Under the pieces are notes generated by a model. It saw nothing but the letters and a program-made list of their open reading frames with translations. It had not been told where the DNA came from and did no database searches. Positions 42,480 to 51,424 of a stretch of 64,000 nt of DNA are shown here, piece after piece; position 1 is the first letter of the stretch; the number at the start of each line of letters is the position of its first letter. The DNA comes from Castor canadensis (Eukaryota > Chordata > Mammalia > Rodentia > Castoridae). The stretch lies in assembly GCF_047511655.1 (NCBI RefSeq), contig NC_133397.1, positions 122,415,308 through 122,479,307 of the forward strand, written 5' to 3'. The translations under genes and the position numbers were made by a program.

Positions 42480-43085
42480 ATGATGGGTGAAAGAAGTCAG
42501 CTATAAAATAATACACGTGTGCTCTTGCTTGTATAAAACTCTAGTGAATGCAATAGGTAGTGACGTGGTTGTGTTGGGAAGCAGGTAGGAAAGCAAAGGA
42601 CGGGGAGTCTGACAAAGGGACACAGGAAGCTTTTGGGTGCTGGAAATGTTTGTCATCTTGATTGCTGGTGGTTTCCCAGATATGCACATATATTAATACA
42701 TCAAAATCAGCCAGGTGCCCTAGGTCACACCTGGAATCCTAGCTACACAGGAGGCAGAGATTGGGAGGATTATGGTTTTAGGCCAGCCCAGGCAAAAAGT
42801 TCACAAGACCCTGTGTCAACAGAAAAAGGTGGGTGCAGTGTCACGTACCTGGCATCCCAATTACCGAGGGAACCATAAATAGGAGGATCATAGTTCAGGC
42901 AAGCCCAGGCAAAAAGCAAGATCCTATCTCAAAAACAACCAGAGCAAAAAGGACTGGCGGTATGGCTCAAGCAGTAGAGCACAAGGTCCTGAGTTCAAAT
43001 TCAAGTAACACAAAAAAAAATCAAAATTGTATACTTTGAATATATAAAGCTATAGTATGTCAATTTTACTTCAACAAAGCCTTAT
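42480..43085 (+). mobile_element. Old L1 (L1M-type) 3' end, split by a SINE
   Basis: G-G-T-G-C-T-G-G-A-A-A-T-G-T-T-T near 42637 and T-C-T-T-G-A-T-T-G-C-T-G-G-T-G-G lie left of the SINE. A-T-T-G-T-A-T-A-C-T-T-T-G-A-A and T-T-T-T-A-C-T-T-C-A-A-C-A-A-A-G-C lie right of it. Joined, they are the familiar L1M 3' terminus. Confidence 0.75.
42708..43019 (+). mobile_element. Trimeric SINE (7SL + 7SL + tRNA-like), nested in L1
   Basis: First 7SL monomer to about 42826, second from G-G-T-G-G-G-T-G-C-A-G-T-G-T to about 42932, ACCAGAGCAAAA linker, tRNA-like part. ATCAAAAT at 42700-42707 and 43020-43027 is the duplication. Confidence 0.88.
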
Positions 43086-43089
43086 AAAA

Positions 43090-43500
43090 AAATCTAATCT
43101 TGGCTCTCAAGTTCTTCCTGCCCAAATGACCTGTACTAAAATAACTACTCTCTGTTACAGGGGTTTTAAAATGAAAAGTAGACATGAGACAGAGAGGCAC
43201 AGATGTATGAATGGCAGGAGGACCTAGTCATTCCTTTGATGTGTCTACACGCCAAGTGTCTAGTGACTTGTCTTGGGCTTTTCCACTCACAGTGACCAGT
43301 TTGCTTTATCACCAGAGAACAAATAACTTCTGAAGTCCTCACATAGCAGTATTCCCTATGGCGTCTCAAATATCCAATGCTAAATACTGTCGTAGGTTAT
43401 CTCAGAGGACTGGAGCATAAACCATGGAGCAGGCTGGGCAGCTTTTATCGATAAAGGGAAAGGACAACAGGAAAGACAGTGTGGGACCTTTACTTTACCA
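43090..43500. other. Unique sequence, nothing recognised
   Basis: No repeat or gene recognised. Confidence 0.4.
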
Positions 43501-43504
43501 TTAA

Positions 43505-43630
43505 TATCTACGAGAAAAAAAGGGGTTTTATTAGTTCATATTTAATTGCACCAAATAATGGTTTTCATCATGACATCTTCATACATGCACATAAGGCACT
43601 TGGATCGTATTCACAACCTTCCATTTATTT
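43505..43630 (-). mobile_element. L1 3' UTR fragment (lineage-specific type)
   Basis: Contains G-G-T-T-T-T-C-A-T-C-A-T-G-A-C-A-T-C-T-T-C near 43559 then A-T-A-C-A-T-G-C-A-C-A-T-A-A-G. The same pattern, with changes, occurs at 50895-51050. Confidence 0.55.
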
Positions 43631-43658
43631 AAAAAAGAAGAAAAAAGGGGGGGGGTTT

Positions 43659-43877
43659 GAGCTGGGTACTGGTGGCTCATTCCGGTAATCCTAGCTATAA
43701 GGAAGGCAGAGATCAGGAAGACATCAGTTCGAAGCCAGGCCCAGACAAATAGTTCTCGAGACCCTCTCTTGAAAAACTCAACACCAAAAAGGGCTGGCAG
43801 AATGGCTCAAGTAGTAGACGCCTGCCTAGCAACTGTGAAGCCCATGAGTTCAAACCCCCAGTGCTGCCAAAAAAAAC
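43659..43877 (+). mobile_element. Composite SINE (7SL + tRNA-like)
   Basis: Full 7SL part, CTCAACACCAAAAAGGGCTGG linker region, tRNA-like part and A tail. A run of nine G just to its left (about 43648) follows AAGAAAAAA. Confidence 0.88.
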
Positions 43878-43894
43878 CGAAAACGCACATTTTG

Positions 43895-44100
43895 GCGTTC
43901 AAAGCATCCAGGCAATTCTGCATATCCATACTACAGCCAAAGTGATGCTTCAAAACCACAAATCTGATTGATCTTCACATGTCGGCTTCAAACCCTTTCC
44001 TGGCTTCCTCCTAGGCATGGCTTTTAGAAAAACAGCATGGCCTACCCAGGGCTCTGTGACTTGACTACCTGCCTTTTCAGCCCAGCACCCTGAATCCACA
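43895..44100 (+). mobile_element. L2 remnant
   Basis: Sense L2 order: C-A-A-A-G-T-G-A-T-G-C-T-T-C-A-A near 43939, A-A-A-T-C-T-G-A-T-T-G-A-T-C near 43959, C-A-T-G-G-C-C-T-A-C-C-C near 44036. Confidence 0.65.
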
Positions 44101-44333
44101 GCCACTCTGCTAGCTTACTTTCTCGAGCTGCAGTGCAGTTGGGTTCTCCAGGGACCCACAGAGGCAGAGTTCAGCCTCCGGATGTTTACCAGGGAGTGTT
44201 CTGGAGTCAACACCCATGCAAAGGAGGGAGCGGAAGCAGGATTGGGAAGAAGGAGGAATCAGGCCCAGACACAGCCTGGCAGCCCTAGCCAACAGCACCC
44301 AGTGCTCAGAAACCAAAATAGCCCATTGGAGGT

Positions 44334-44423
44334 GGCCTGCATGTAGGGGGAAGGGTGTGACTTTGGCCTGCCTGTGGGAGGAAGGGTGTGACCTTGGTCT
44401 GGATGTGGGAAGGGTGGGGCCCT
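44334..44423. repeat. 31-bp minisatellite, about three units
   Basis: Units at 44334-44364, 44365-44395 and a shortened 44396-44423, with the shared G-G-A-A-G-G-G-T-G-T-G-A-C core in units 1 and 2. Confidence 0.9.
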
Positions 44424-44589
44424 GGTGAGACATCTCTTGCAGCTGAGGCAGTGTCTGAAGGGGCCCCAGCACTGCTGTGCCTGGGGCCTGGTGCTCCTCC
44501 TTAGAGTAGGGTCTGGGCTTGGCATTTGTATGTCACCTCACCTCAGTGCCCACCTCCAGTGACACTCTCTCCCCTCCGGTTCATTTCAG

Positions 44590-44865
44590 CTCAGCCCTCC
44601 AGCAGAATGTAATTCTTACTTCCTTCACAGGACTTGCTTTCAAAATTCCCAAACTCAGCTGGCTTCGCTAACATGTCAAACTTCTGTTTCTTCAGTCTTC
44701 TGGGGTCAGAATCCTGTTCATACTTCATGATGACTGGCTGCTTATGTTTGCTTTCTTCCTTCCTTACAGTAACTCCATGAGGACAGGGGTAACTTCCACA
44801 GTGCTACACAGGTGCCACACACAGTAGGTACTGAAATATTGACTGAATACTTAGGGAATCAAGGT
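44590..44865 (+). mobile_element. L2 3' end remnant
   Basis: Sense L2 order: A-A-C-T-C-C-A-T-G-A-G-G-A-C-A-G-G-G-G near 44770, then A-C-A-C-A-G-T-A-G-G-T-A-C-T-G-A. Confidence 0.6.
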
Positions 44866-44984
44866 CAAAAGGGCGCTGCAAAAAAAGCAAAAAAGATGAG
44901 TTCTTACTAACACATCTGCTTTGGCCTGTTGTAAGGCTGGTGACACTGGGTGGCAAAGGCTGTCATCAGACCACCCACTGGGCC

Positions 44985-45215
44985 AGTCTTGGCTCAGTCA
45001 TAGCTTAGCTGTATGATTTGGGATATATGTCAAGTAATCCTTCTAAGCCCCAATCTTTAAAATAATAATAACAAAGGTAGTATCTTTCCCAGAGGCAGTT
45101 GGAGAATTCAGTGAGAATTCAAAGGGTTTATATTGTAGGTAAAATGTATGAAATAATGTGTGTAAAAGGCCTATCTTATCGCAAATATAGTCAGGCATCT
45201 GTGAATGTTGCTACT
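44985..45215 (+). mobile_element. MIR remnant
   Basis: Sense MIR order: G-C-T-C-A-G-T-C-A-T-A-G-C-T near 44993, A-A-A-A-T-A-A-T-A-A-T-A-A-C near 45059, G-G-A-G-A-A-T-T-C-A-G-T-G-A-G near 45102. Confidence 0.65.
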
Positions 45216-45219
45216 GATA

Positions 45220-45480
45220 TTGTTACTCGGTGGACTTGAACTATAAGTGCTTCACACACCTTCAAAAGAGAAGGATGTCAGGAAAAACCCATTACTGCTG
45301 TTTTACAATGCATCAAATTTTTTCTAATAGGAAAAAATAGAACTTTGTTGGATTTCTCTGCTTACTTTACAGTTTAACATTGGCTTTTAGCTCGCAAGTT
45401 GGTTGGCTTTATTTTTTTATATTTAGGAGTTGGAGAATAGCATTGTCTTTTTATTATTTAGGGTCTTTTGAAGTTTCTTT
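45220..45480. other. Unassigned spacer
   Basis: Nothing recognised. Confidence 0.35.
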
Positions 45481-45486
45481 GTTTTC

Positions 45487-45700
45487 TTTTGTTGGTACTG
45501 GGATTTGAACTCAGGGCCGCACACTTGTTAGGCAGGTGCTCTACCACTTGCGCGCCTCTGCCAGACCTGTTTTGTATTGGATATTTTTGAGATAGGGTCT
45601 CATGAACTATTTGCTCAGGCTGGCTTCGAACCTTGATCTTCCCGATCTCTGCCTCCTGAGTAGCTAGGATTTACAGACGTGAGCCACTGGCGCAGGGTGA
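45487..45700 (-). mobile_element. Composite SINE (7SL + tRNA-like)
   Basis: Antisense tRNA-like part, a T-T-T-T-G-T-A-T-T-G-G linker side, antisense 7SL part ending C-C-A-C-T-G-G-C-G-C-A-G-G-G. Confidence 0.9.
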
Positions 45701-45814
45701 GGTTTTAGTTGATTCCTGCCTCTGTATTCTCCCCTCAAACAAATTAGGAATTTTTAACTTGGCAATACTGATCTACTTACAGATTTCAAGTGCCTGTAGA
45801 GGAAGGGTGTGTGT

Positions 45815-45829
45815 GGCATGGCGTGGCGT

Positions 45830-45868
<39 letters not shown>
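45815..45868. repeat. GGCGT then GT repeat
   Basis: Short GGCAT/GGCGT units pass into about 37 bases of GT. Confidence 0.9.
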
Positions 45869-45871
<3 letters not shown>

Positions 45872-45969
45872 TACACAGGCACATACATGAAACATGCTTT
45901 TAACTGTTTATGAAAGGCCTCTCCCTACCTTAAGAAATTCTGACTTGGGTGTGTGTGGTTCTTTGGATT

Positions 45970-46165
45970 GAAAAGTACTCCCTGACTAAGCCTTCCCATG
46001 CTTCTTTGCTACTCAGGATTTACCATTTTTACACATCTGGACTGTTGTTCTAACCCCAGGCCTTACCTCTCCCATCAGACTGTGAGTTTCATGAAAGCAG
46101 GTCTTTTCATCTTTTGTGTCATGTACATTCAGACACTCAATAAATATTTCTTGAACTGACTTGAA
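45970..46165 (+). mobile_element. L2 3' end remnant
   Basis: Sense L2 order: C-A-G-A-C-T-G-T-G-A-G-T-T-T-C-A-T-G near 46077, C-T-C-A-A-T-A-A-A-T-A-T-T-T-C-T-T-G-A near 46137. Confidence 0.75.
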
Positions 46166-46204
46166 TTAGAGGAAAAACATCCAACTCTGTAGAGAGACAA
46201 ACAA

Positions 46205-46330
46205 TGACCAGGCATGGACTACACACCTGTCTTCCCAGTACATGGGAGGCGGAGGTAGGAGGACTTTGAGTTTGAGACCAACCATGGGCTACACAGTGAA
46301 ACCCTGCCTCAAAAAACTAAACAAACAGAA
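46205..46330 (+). mobile_element. B1-like SINE with a GGGA-rich tail
   Basis: Sense 7SL monomer. Its tail continues as AAAC, then a GAAA/GGGA-rich stretch to about 46380. Confidence 0.82.
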
Positions 46331-46384
46331 AGAAAGAGAGGGAGGGAGGGAGCCAGAGAAGAAGGGGAAGGAGGGAAAAAGGGC

Positions 46385-46720
46385 AAATGATAAATAAAGG
46401 AGTTCAGGCAATCTGTGATGCTGTGATGTGCTCAAAATGAAGAGTTTGATAAGCTAAACGCCAAACGCTTATTTTTGTCACCCTTTTTGTCTTGAATTGA
46501 AAGGCAACACTGGCATTGACCAATGTCCAACACAAAAATTATGACACAATGAAGACAATCAACCAACTAGGACAAGGAGTGGAGCACTGCTCTCTGAATG
46601 TGTCCACCTTTATCAAGTGGTTTTCTTTTTTCAGAAATTGCATCTGAACCCTTAGTGGTCATTTCTCTAAGAAATGACCTTTACGACTACTTCCAAAGAG
46701 CCTCAGTTTGTCCTTTGTCT
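46385..46720. other. Unassigned spacer
   Basis: Nothing recognised. Confidence 0.35.
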
Positions 46721-46725
46721 CCCTC

Positions 46726-46772
46726 TATGTATATCTATACCTATATCTATCTATCAGTCTATCTGTATACAT
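46726..46772. repeat. ATCT-type microsatellite at a SINE tail
   Basis: Imperfect TATC/ATCT repeats directly left of the antisense trimer, so probably its evolved tail. Confidence 0.8.
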
Positions 46773-46773
46773 A

Positions 46774-47092
46774 TTGGTGATACTGAGAGTTGAACTCAGG
46801 ACCTTGTACTTGCTAGGCAAGCATGCTATCACTTGAATCACCACCTCAGCCCTTTTTGTGTTGGTTATTTTTGGAACAGTGTCACTTTGTACCCTGGCTG
46901 TCTGGACCGCTGCCCTCCTATTTGTGCTTCCCCTTGTGGCTGGGGATGACAGATGCATTCCACCACACCCAGCCACTGTTTGAGATAAGATCTCAATGAA
47001 CTTTTTGCCCAGGCTGACCTCAAACTGCGATCCTCCCAATCTCTGCCTCCCAAGTAGCTAGGATTACAGGCTTGAGCCACCACGCTCAGCCT
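46774..47092 (-). mobile_element. Trimeric SINE (7SL + 7SL + tRNA-like)
   Basis: Antisense tRNA-like part to about 46852, first antisense 7SL monomer to about 46974, second to 47092 (C-A-C-C-A-C-G-C-T-C-A-G-C-C). Confidence 0.87.
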
Positions 47093-47094
47093 TT

Positions 47095-47784
47095 TATTCT
47101 TCATTGAAACAGTTTACCCACTGACCTCCCTTCTCACTTTAACTCCTGGAGTTGAAACTCTTGAGTACTTTCAATAAAATCCATATGTGAATTCTTCATT
47201 TCTGCATATGATGTTAAGATGGTTCTATTAAGCTAAGTAGAAAAGATGACCGATTTAGAGAAAATGGTTTACTTTTCTGCATGACAAGCAGAAGAAAATG
47301 ATGAAACTGAAACACCTGAACAACCTCAAAGCGTTCATAGTAGCAGTCAAAGTCAGGATATGCATATCTCAGTGATATAAACAACAGGGCTACACACAGT
47401 TTCAAAAAGTACAATTGACTGAAAATGCTGTTCATTAGTCAGTCCAGGAGGAAGAAAATTAATGATCACAAGAAGTGACTGTTTCCCTGGAAGCACCTCA
47501 CTTCTCTGTAAGTCCCTGTAAATGAGATTCTTCTCCATCATCACGCTCAACGTTCCTTTCTTTTTCTCGTTAATCTCAGGTCATTTGCAGAACTTCTATC
47601 TGTTGAGATTTGTGCTTAAAAGTCATTGCGTGTAAGATACAAATTTGTTCTCCTAAATCTTAGTGAGATACCTCTAATTACATTCTTGATATAAAAAATT
47701 GTACCAGTGTGTATGTTTATCGAAGGAATAAAAGACTGGTCAGAGAAAGTCAGTGCTGAGAATACAAGACGACTGTGCTTAATA
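47095..47784. other. Unique sequence, nothing recognised
   Basis: AT-rich, no gene or repeat recognised. Confidence 0.4.
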
Positions 47785-47785
47785 T

Positions 47786-47870
47786 GAACATATCAGGAGG
47801 CTAAGGCAGAAGGATGGTGAGTTTGGGGCCAGCCTGGGCTATAGAGACAGACCCCATCTCAAAAAATAAC
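47786..47870 (+). mobile_element. B1-like SINE, 5' truncated
   Basis: Right half of a sense 7SL monomer (C-A-G-C-C-T-G-G-G-C-T-A-T-A-G-A-G) with an A-rich tail. Confidence 0.8.
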
Positions 47871-47879
47871 CAAATTTTG

Positions 47880-48097
47880 TATGGGCGCTGGCGGCTCATG
47901 CCTGTAATCCTAGCTACTCAGGAGGCAGAGATTGGGAAGATCACAGTGTGAAGCCAGTCAGTCTGGACAAATAGTTCATAAAACCCTAGGTCAAAAAAAC
48001 CTGACACAAGAAAAGGCTAATAGCATGGCTGAAGTGGTAGTGTGCCTGCCAACAAGCATGAGGCTCTGAGTTCAAATCCAGTACCACCCAAAAAATA
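47880..48097 (+). mobile_element. Composite SINE (7SL + tRNA-like)
   Basis: Full 7SL part, CCTGACACAAGAAAAGGC linker region, tRNA-like part, A-rich tail. Confidence 0.9.
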
Positions 48098-48099
48098 AA

Positions 48100-48580
48100 C
48101 AATTTTTCCAAAGAACAAATGCTAGGATCTTTTAGTGCATACATAATTTAGCATTAGTTCAGTCAAGTGTCCACAGTCCACTGTTCCTCCCACTTGGAAA
48201 GGGTACCACAGTGCATCTGGACCCTTCATGGAAGTGTCTGTGTCCCTGAAGATTCTAGAAATCTGAGTCTTCCTCAGCCACAGCACTGAACAGGGCCCGA
48301 AACAGAAGGTGCTATCAGCCTCCTAAGCAGAAAACCTCAGCCTCAGTTTCTGTTTCTCTCATTGCTTCCAAGAACTGCATATGTGAGTGGATTTTACCTT
48401 AGAGGAGTAGTGACTTTTAAATTTCACCTTTCTTCACTGCCCCCCAACACCACACTGAAGTCCACACCCTCGCCACCTCCTGCCCTGGCCTGTTCCCTGA
48501 GCCTGGCGTTCTCTTTCTTGGGATCTGTTCCACTCTGTCTTCCATTTGGCTCATGGAGATTCTTTCTCTCTCTGTCCTCT
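48100..48580. other. Unique sequence, nothing recognised
   Basis: Moderately GC- and pyrimidine-rich toward the right. No gene signal. Confidence 0.4.
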
Positions 48581-48585
48581 CTCTT

Positions 48586-48795
48586 TTGGTGGTACTGGGG
48601 TTTGAACTCAGGGCCTCACAATTGCTAGGCAGGAATTTACCACTTGAGCCATTCCACCTGTCCTTTCTTGTGAAGGGTTTTTCGAGATAGGGTCTCAAAA
48701 ACTACTTGCCCAGGCTGGCTTCAAACTGTGATCCTCATCATCTCTGCCTCCTGAGTAGCTAGGATTACAGGTGTGAGTCCACTGGTGCCCAGCAG
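48586..48795 (-). mobile_element. Composite SINE (7SL + tRNA-like)
   Basis: Antisense tRNA-like part, T-G-T-G-A-A-G-G-G-T-T-T-T-T linker side, antisense 7SL part. Confidence 0.9.
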
Positions 48796-48971
48796 AGATA
48801 CTTTCTTCCATCACAAGGAGAGAGGAAGCTTTTTGAGAGGTAACTATGTGTCCAGTACAGTCCTGAACATTTCAAATTGTATCCTTTTAATAATTGCAGT
48901 ATCTATATGAAGCAGGATTGTGTCGTTGTGGTATTTCTTCCTGATAGGATCCTCCCTCTTTTGGTGGCCAT

Positions 48972-49174
48972 ATCTTTTTTTTTTTTAATGGAGCTGGGTT
49001 TTGAACTCAGGGCTTCACTCTTGCAAAGCAGGTGCTCTCCTACTTGAGCCACACCTCCAGTCCATTTTGCTCTGGTTATTTTGGAGATGGGGGCCTTATA
49101 TGAACTAATTGCTCCAGCTGGCCTCAACCTCCCAGGTGGCTAGGATTACAGACGTGAGCCACTAGTGCCCTGCT
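48972..49174 (-). mobile_element. Composite SINE (7SL + tRNA-like), CCATTTTGCTC-linker type
   Basis: T run at left, antisense tRNA-like part, the CCATTTTGCTC linker and a shortened antisense 7SL part. Confidence 0.88.
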
Positions 49175-49188
49175 CACATTATCTTTTT

Positions 49189-49305
49189 TTATTTGTTAAC
49201 ACTTTATTATTTTTTATTTTATTTTTATCATTTTTACATTTACTTACATTTTATCATTTTTACATTTACATACAAATTATTTGGGCCACCCCCCCTGCGC
49301 CCCAT
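49189..49305 (-). mobile_element. 117-bp retrotransposon 3'-end insertion (probably L1)
   Basis: T/A-rich left end with two near-identical T-T-A-T-C-A-T-T-T-T-T-A-C-A-T-T pieces, then T-T-A-T-T-T-G-G-G-C-C-A-C and a C run. ATTATCTTTTT flanks it at 49178-49188 and 49306-49316. Confidence 0.82.
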
Positions 49306-49335
49306 ATTATCTTTTTGCTTAAAAAAATGACGACT

Positions 49336-49462
49336 AAACCAGATGTGGTAGTACACACCTGTAATCCCAGCACTTGGGAGGTAGAAGCAGGAGGATCAAG
49401 CTGGGATCATGAGCCCAGGTACTATACTGGGCTGTATAGTAAGGCCCTGTTGGTGAAAAAAA
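49336..49462 (+). mobile_element. B1-like SINE
   Basis: Sense 7SL monomer (C-C-C-A-G-C-A-C-T-T-G-G-G-A-G-G) with a scrambled middle and an A-rich tail. Confidence 0.82.
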
Positions 49463-49464
49463 TT

Positions 49465-49910
49465 TCTACTACTCATTTACAGAATAAAATATGAGCTCTT
49501 TGTCTTGGCATGGAAAGAAAATAAAATTCTGCAGCTCTACTCACTTTTCACGCCTTGTTCAGCTCTGCTATGGGGAACTGTCAACTCCAGTAGGCCTGGA
49601 CATCTCAGGATTCCTCAGACTTACAGTCCATTCCACGAGTCCATGGCCTTGCATGGGCTGGGTCCTGTGTGGAATGATTTTTCTTTAACCTGCACAATCT
49701 TCTTCAGCCTTCAAGACTCAGCTCACACAAATGAACTTGAACTGTCAGTCCGTTTCTGGACGTTCCCAGGTGGCTGGCTGTGGATCCCATCCATTGACCC
49801 CATGGCACTAAGTGCTCATTCCAGATCATCTCACAACCCCCACTGAGACTCGCTTGCCTGTCTGACTCTCTCGCCTTAAAGTCTTCAAGGCTGTATTCAC
49901 TCAAATCAAT
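49465..49910. other. Unassigned, possibly an old L2 piece
   Basis: 49600-49760 has a pyrimidine-rich character and T-T-C-A-G-C-C-T-T-C-A-A-G-A-C-T-C-A-G, as sense L2 often does, but the match is too weak to call. Confidence 0.3.
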
Positions 49911-49949
49911 CTTTCTTTTTCTGTCTCTCTGTCTCTTCTCTGTCTCTCT

Positions 49950-50037
49950 CTTTCTCACTTTGGTGGTACCAGGGTTTGAACTCGGGGCCTTGCGCTTGGT
50001 TGGCAGGCGCTCTACGACTTGAGCCATACCCCAGCCT
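49950..50037 (-). mobile_element. tRNA-like (ID-like) SINE
   Basis: Antisense monomer whose tail side is a CT/GTCT-rich stretch (49913-49965). Confidence 0.87.
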
Positions 50038-50269
50038 CTTACACGCTGTATAACATTCTTCCTGATGGAAGGGTTAAAAGTTGACACTGGATAAATGATT
50101 TTTTTAGTTCCTAGAAAGCATCTTAGAGACAAGCTTGCTAATGAGAGCTGTCTGCTTACCTAGCTTTCAAAACAGGCACTTAGTAATATCATTAAGAAGA
50201 ATTAGCAAAAAATGAAAACTATTAAATCTAGATAAACAATACCTCAGGAATAACAGCTCGCATTTACTC

Positions 50270-50480
50270 CTCCATTACCAGATACTAAGAAGTACCCTAT
50301 TGTTTTCATGAGCTGAGCAAACTCATTTAATCCTCTGTACACCACCACTAACAGTTATGACTACTACAGGCCCCCTTTTGAAACTGAGGAAACTGAGGCA
50401 CAAGAAAGCTCCCCATGAATCCTGTTCAGAAGTGGCATGGATTGAGCCCAGAAATCTCATTCCAGAGCCGTGTTTTTAAC
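50270..50480 (-). mobile_element. MIR remnant
   Basis: Antisense MIR order: C-A-T-T-T-A-A-T-C-C-T-C near 50325, G-A-A-A-C-T-G-A-G-G-A-A-A-C-T-G-A-G-G-C near 50379, then G-A-T-T-G-A-G-C-C-C-A-G. Confidence 0.75.
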
Positions 50481-50536
50481 TTATATACTATGTTTTTTAA
50501 AAGCCATGAAAAATCAGATGACAGAGAGGGAGAGAG

Positions 50537-50640
50537 GGGTTTTTCGAGATACCGTCTCTCAAACTATTTGCCCAGCCTGGCTTTGAACAGTGATCTTCCT
50601 GAGTAGCTAGGATTACAGGTGTGAGCCACTGGTGCCTGGC
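50537..50640 (-). mobile_element. 7SL-type SINE monomer, antisense
   Basis: An antisense 7SL part without the tRNA-like part. The left side is the GAGAGAGGGG-like junction near 50525. Confidence 0.85.
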
Positions 50641-50894
50641 TTTCTGTTCTGATTTTTAAGAGAATGTTTCAAACAGAAAGATATTGTGTATGAATAGCCA
50701 GAATGCCACTTAAGGAAAGCTAGGCCCTGAGAAGTCTTACTGCTTCCAGTGGGGTAGGGAAGGCAAGTAAGAAAAATTATAAGAATTAAATTGAAAGAAT
50801 ACACCCTAAATTCCCTTTTATCAATAAACATCCACATCCTATGTGTCTAAAATTAGGGTAAAAGCTTTTAAAAATATTACTGATGTAAATTAAT

Positions 50895-51050
50895 TGCTCA
50901 AAGGGGTTTCATGGGGAAATTTGCATGCATGCATATGGCGTACTTTGACCAAATTCACCCTCTTTGTTATTCTTTCCTAATTCCCCTCTCCTCACCTCCA
51001 CTTTTAAGTGTTTAGGGAGTTTTATTGTGCCATTAGGGTACATGTTTTAA
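50895..51050 (-). mobile_element. L1 3' UTR fragment (lineage-specific type)
   Basis: Contains G-T-T-T-C-A-T-G-G-G-G-A-A-A-T-T-T-G near 50906, G-C-G-T-A-C-T-T-T-G-A-C-C-A-A-A near 50938 and C-C-T-A-A-T-T-C-C-C-C-T-C. Confidence 0.6.
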
Positions 51051-51144
51051 AAATGCAAGAGAACTATACGTTTCTTGCTCTAACAAAAACAAATGAACAC
51101 GTACTGCAAAAGATACGACTTACAAAGTAATTAAGAGTAGAAAG

Positions 51145-51225
51145 GCGGGGGCATGGCTCAAGTGATAGAGCACCTGCCCAGCAAGTACAAGGCTCTGAGA
51201 TCAAACATCATTACCACACACGCAC
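51145..51225 (+). mobile_element. tRNA-like (ID-like) SINE
   Basis: Sense monomer with A-T-A-G-A-G-C-A-C-C-T-G-C-C-C-A-G. The A tail is broken by CACACGCAC. Confidence 0.85.
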
Positions 51226-51319
51226 AAAATTCAAAGTCATTAGAGTAGATGACAGCTAATAAAACTTGTTATATAGTATAGGCAATACATGCAATGACAG
51301 TATAATACATATGTTAAAT

Positions 51320-51424
51320 ATTTAAGTTATATATATATATATTTATTTGGTGGTACTGGGGTTTGAACTCAGGGCCTAACGCTTGCTAGGCATGCACTCT
51401 ACCACTTGAGCCACTCCACCAGCT
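51320..51424 (-). mobile_element. tRNA-like SINE with an AT-repeat tail
   Basis: Antisense monomer at 51347-51424. The TA dinucleotide run at 51329-51341 is on its tail side. Confidence 0.88.
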
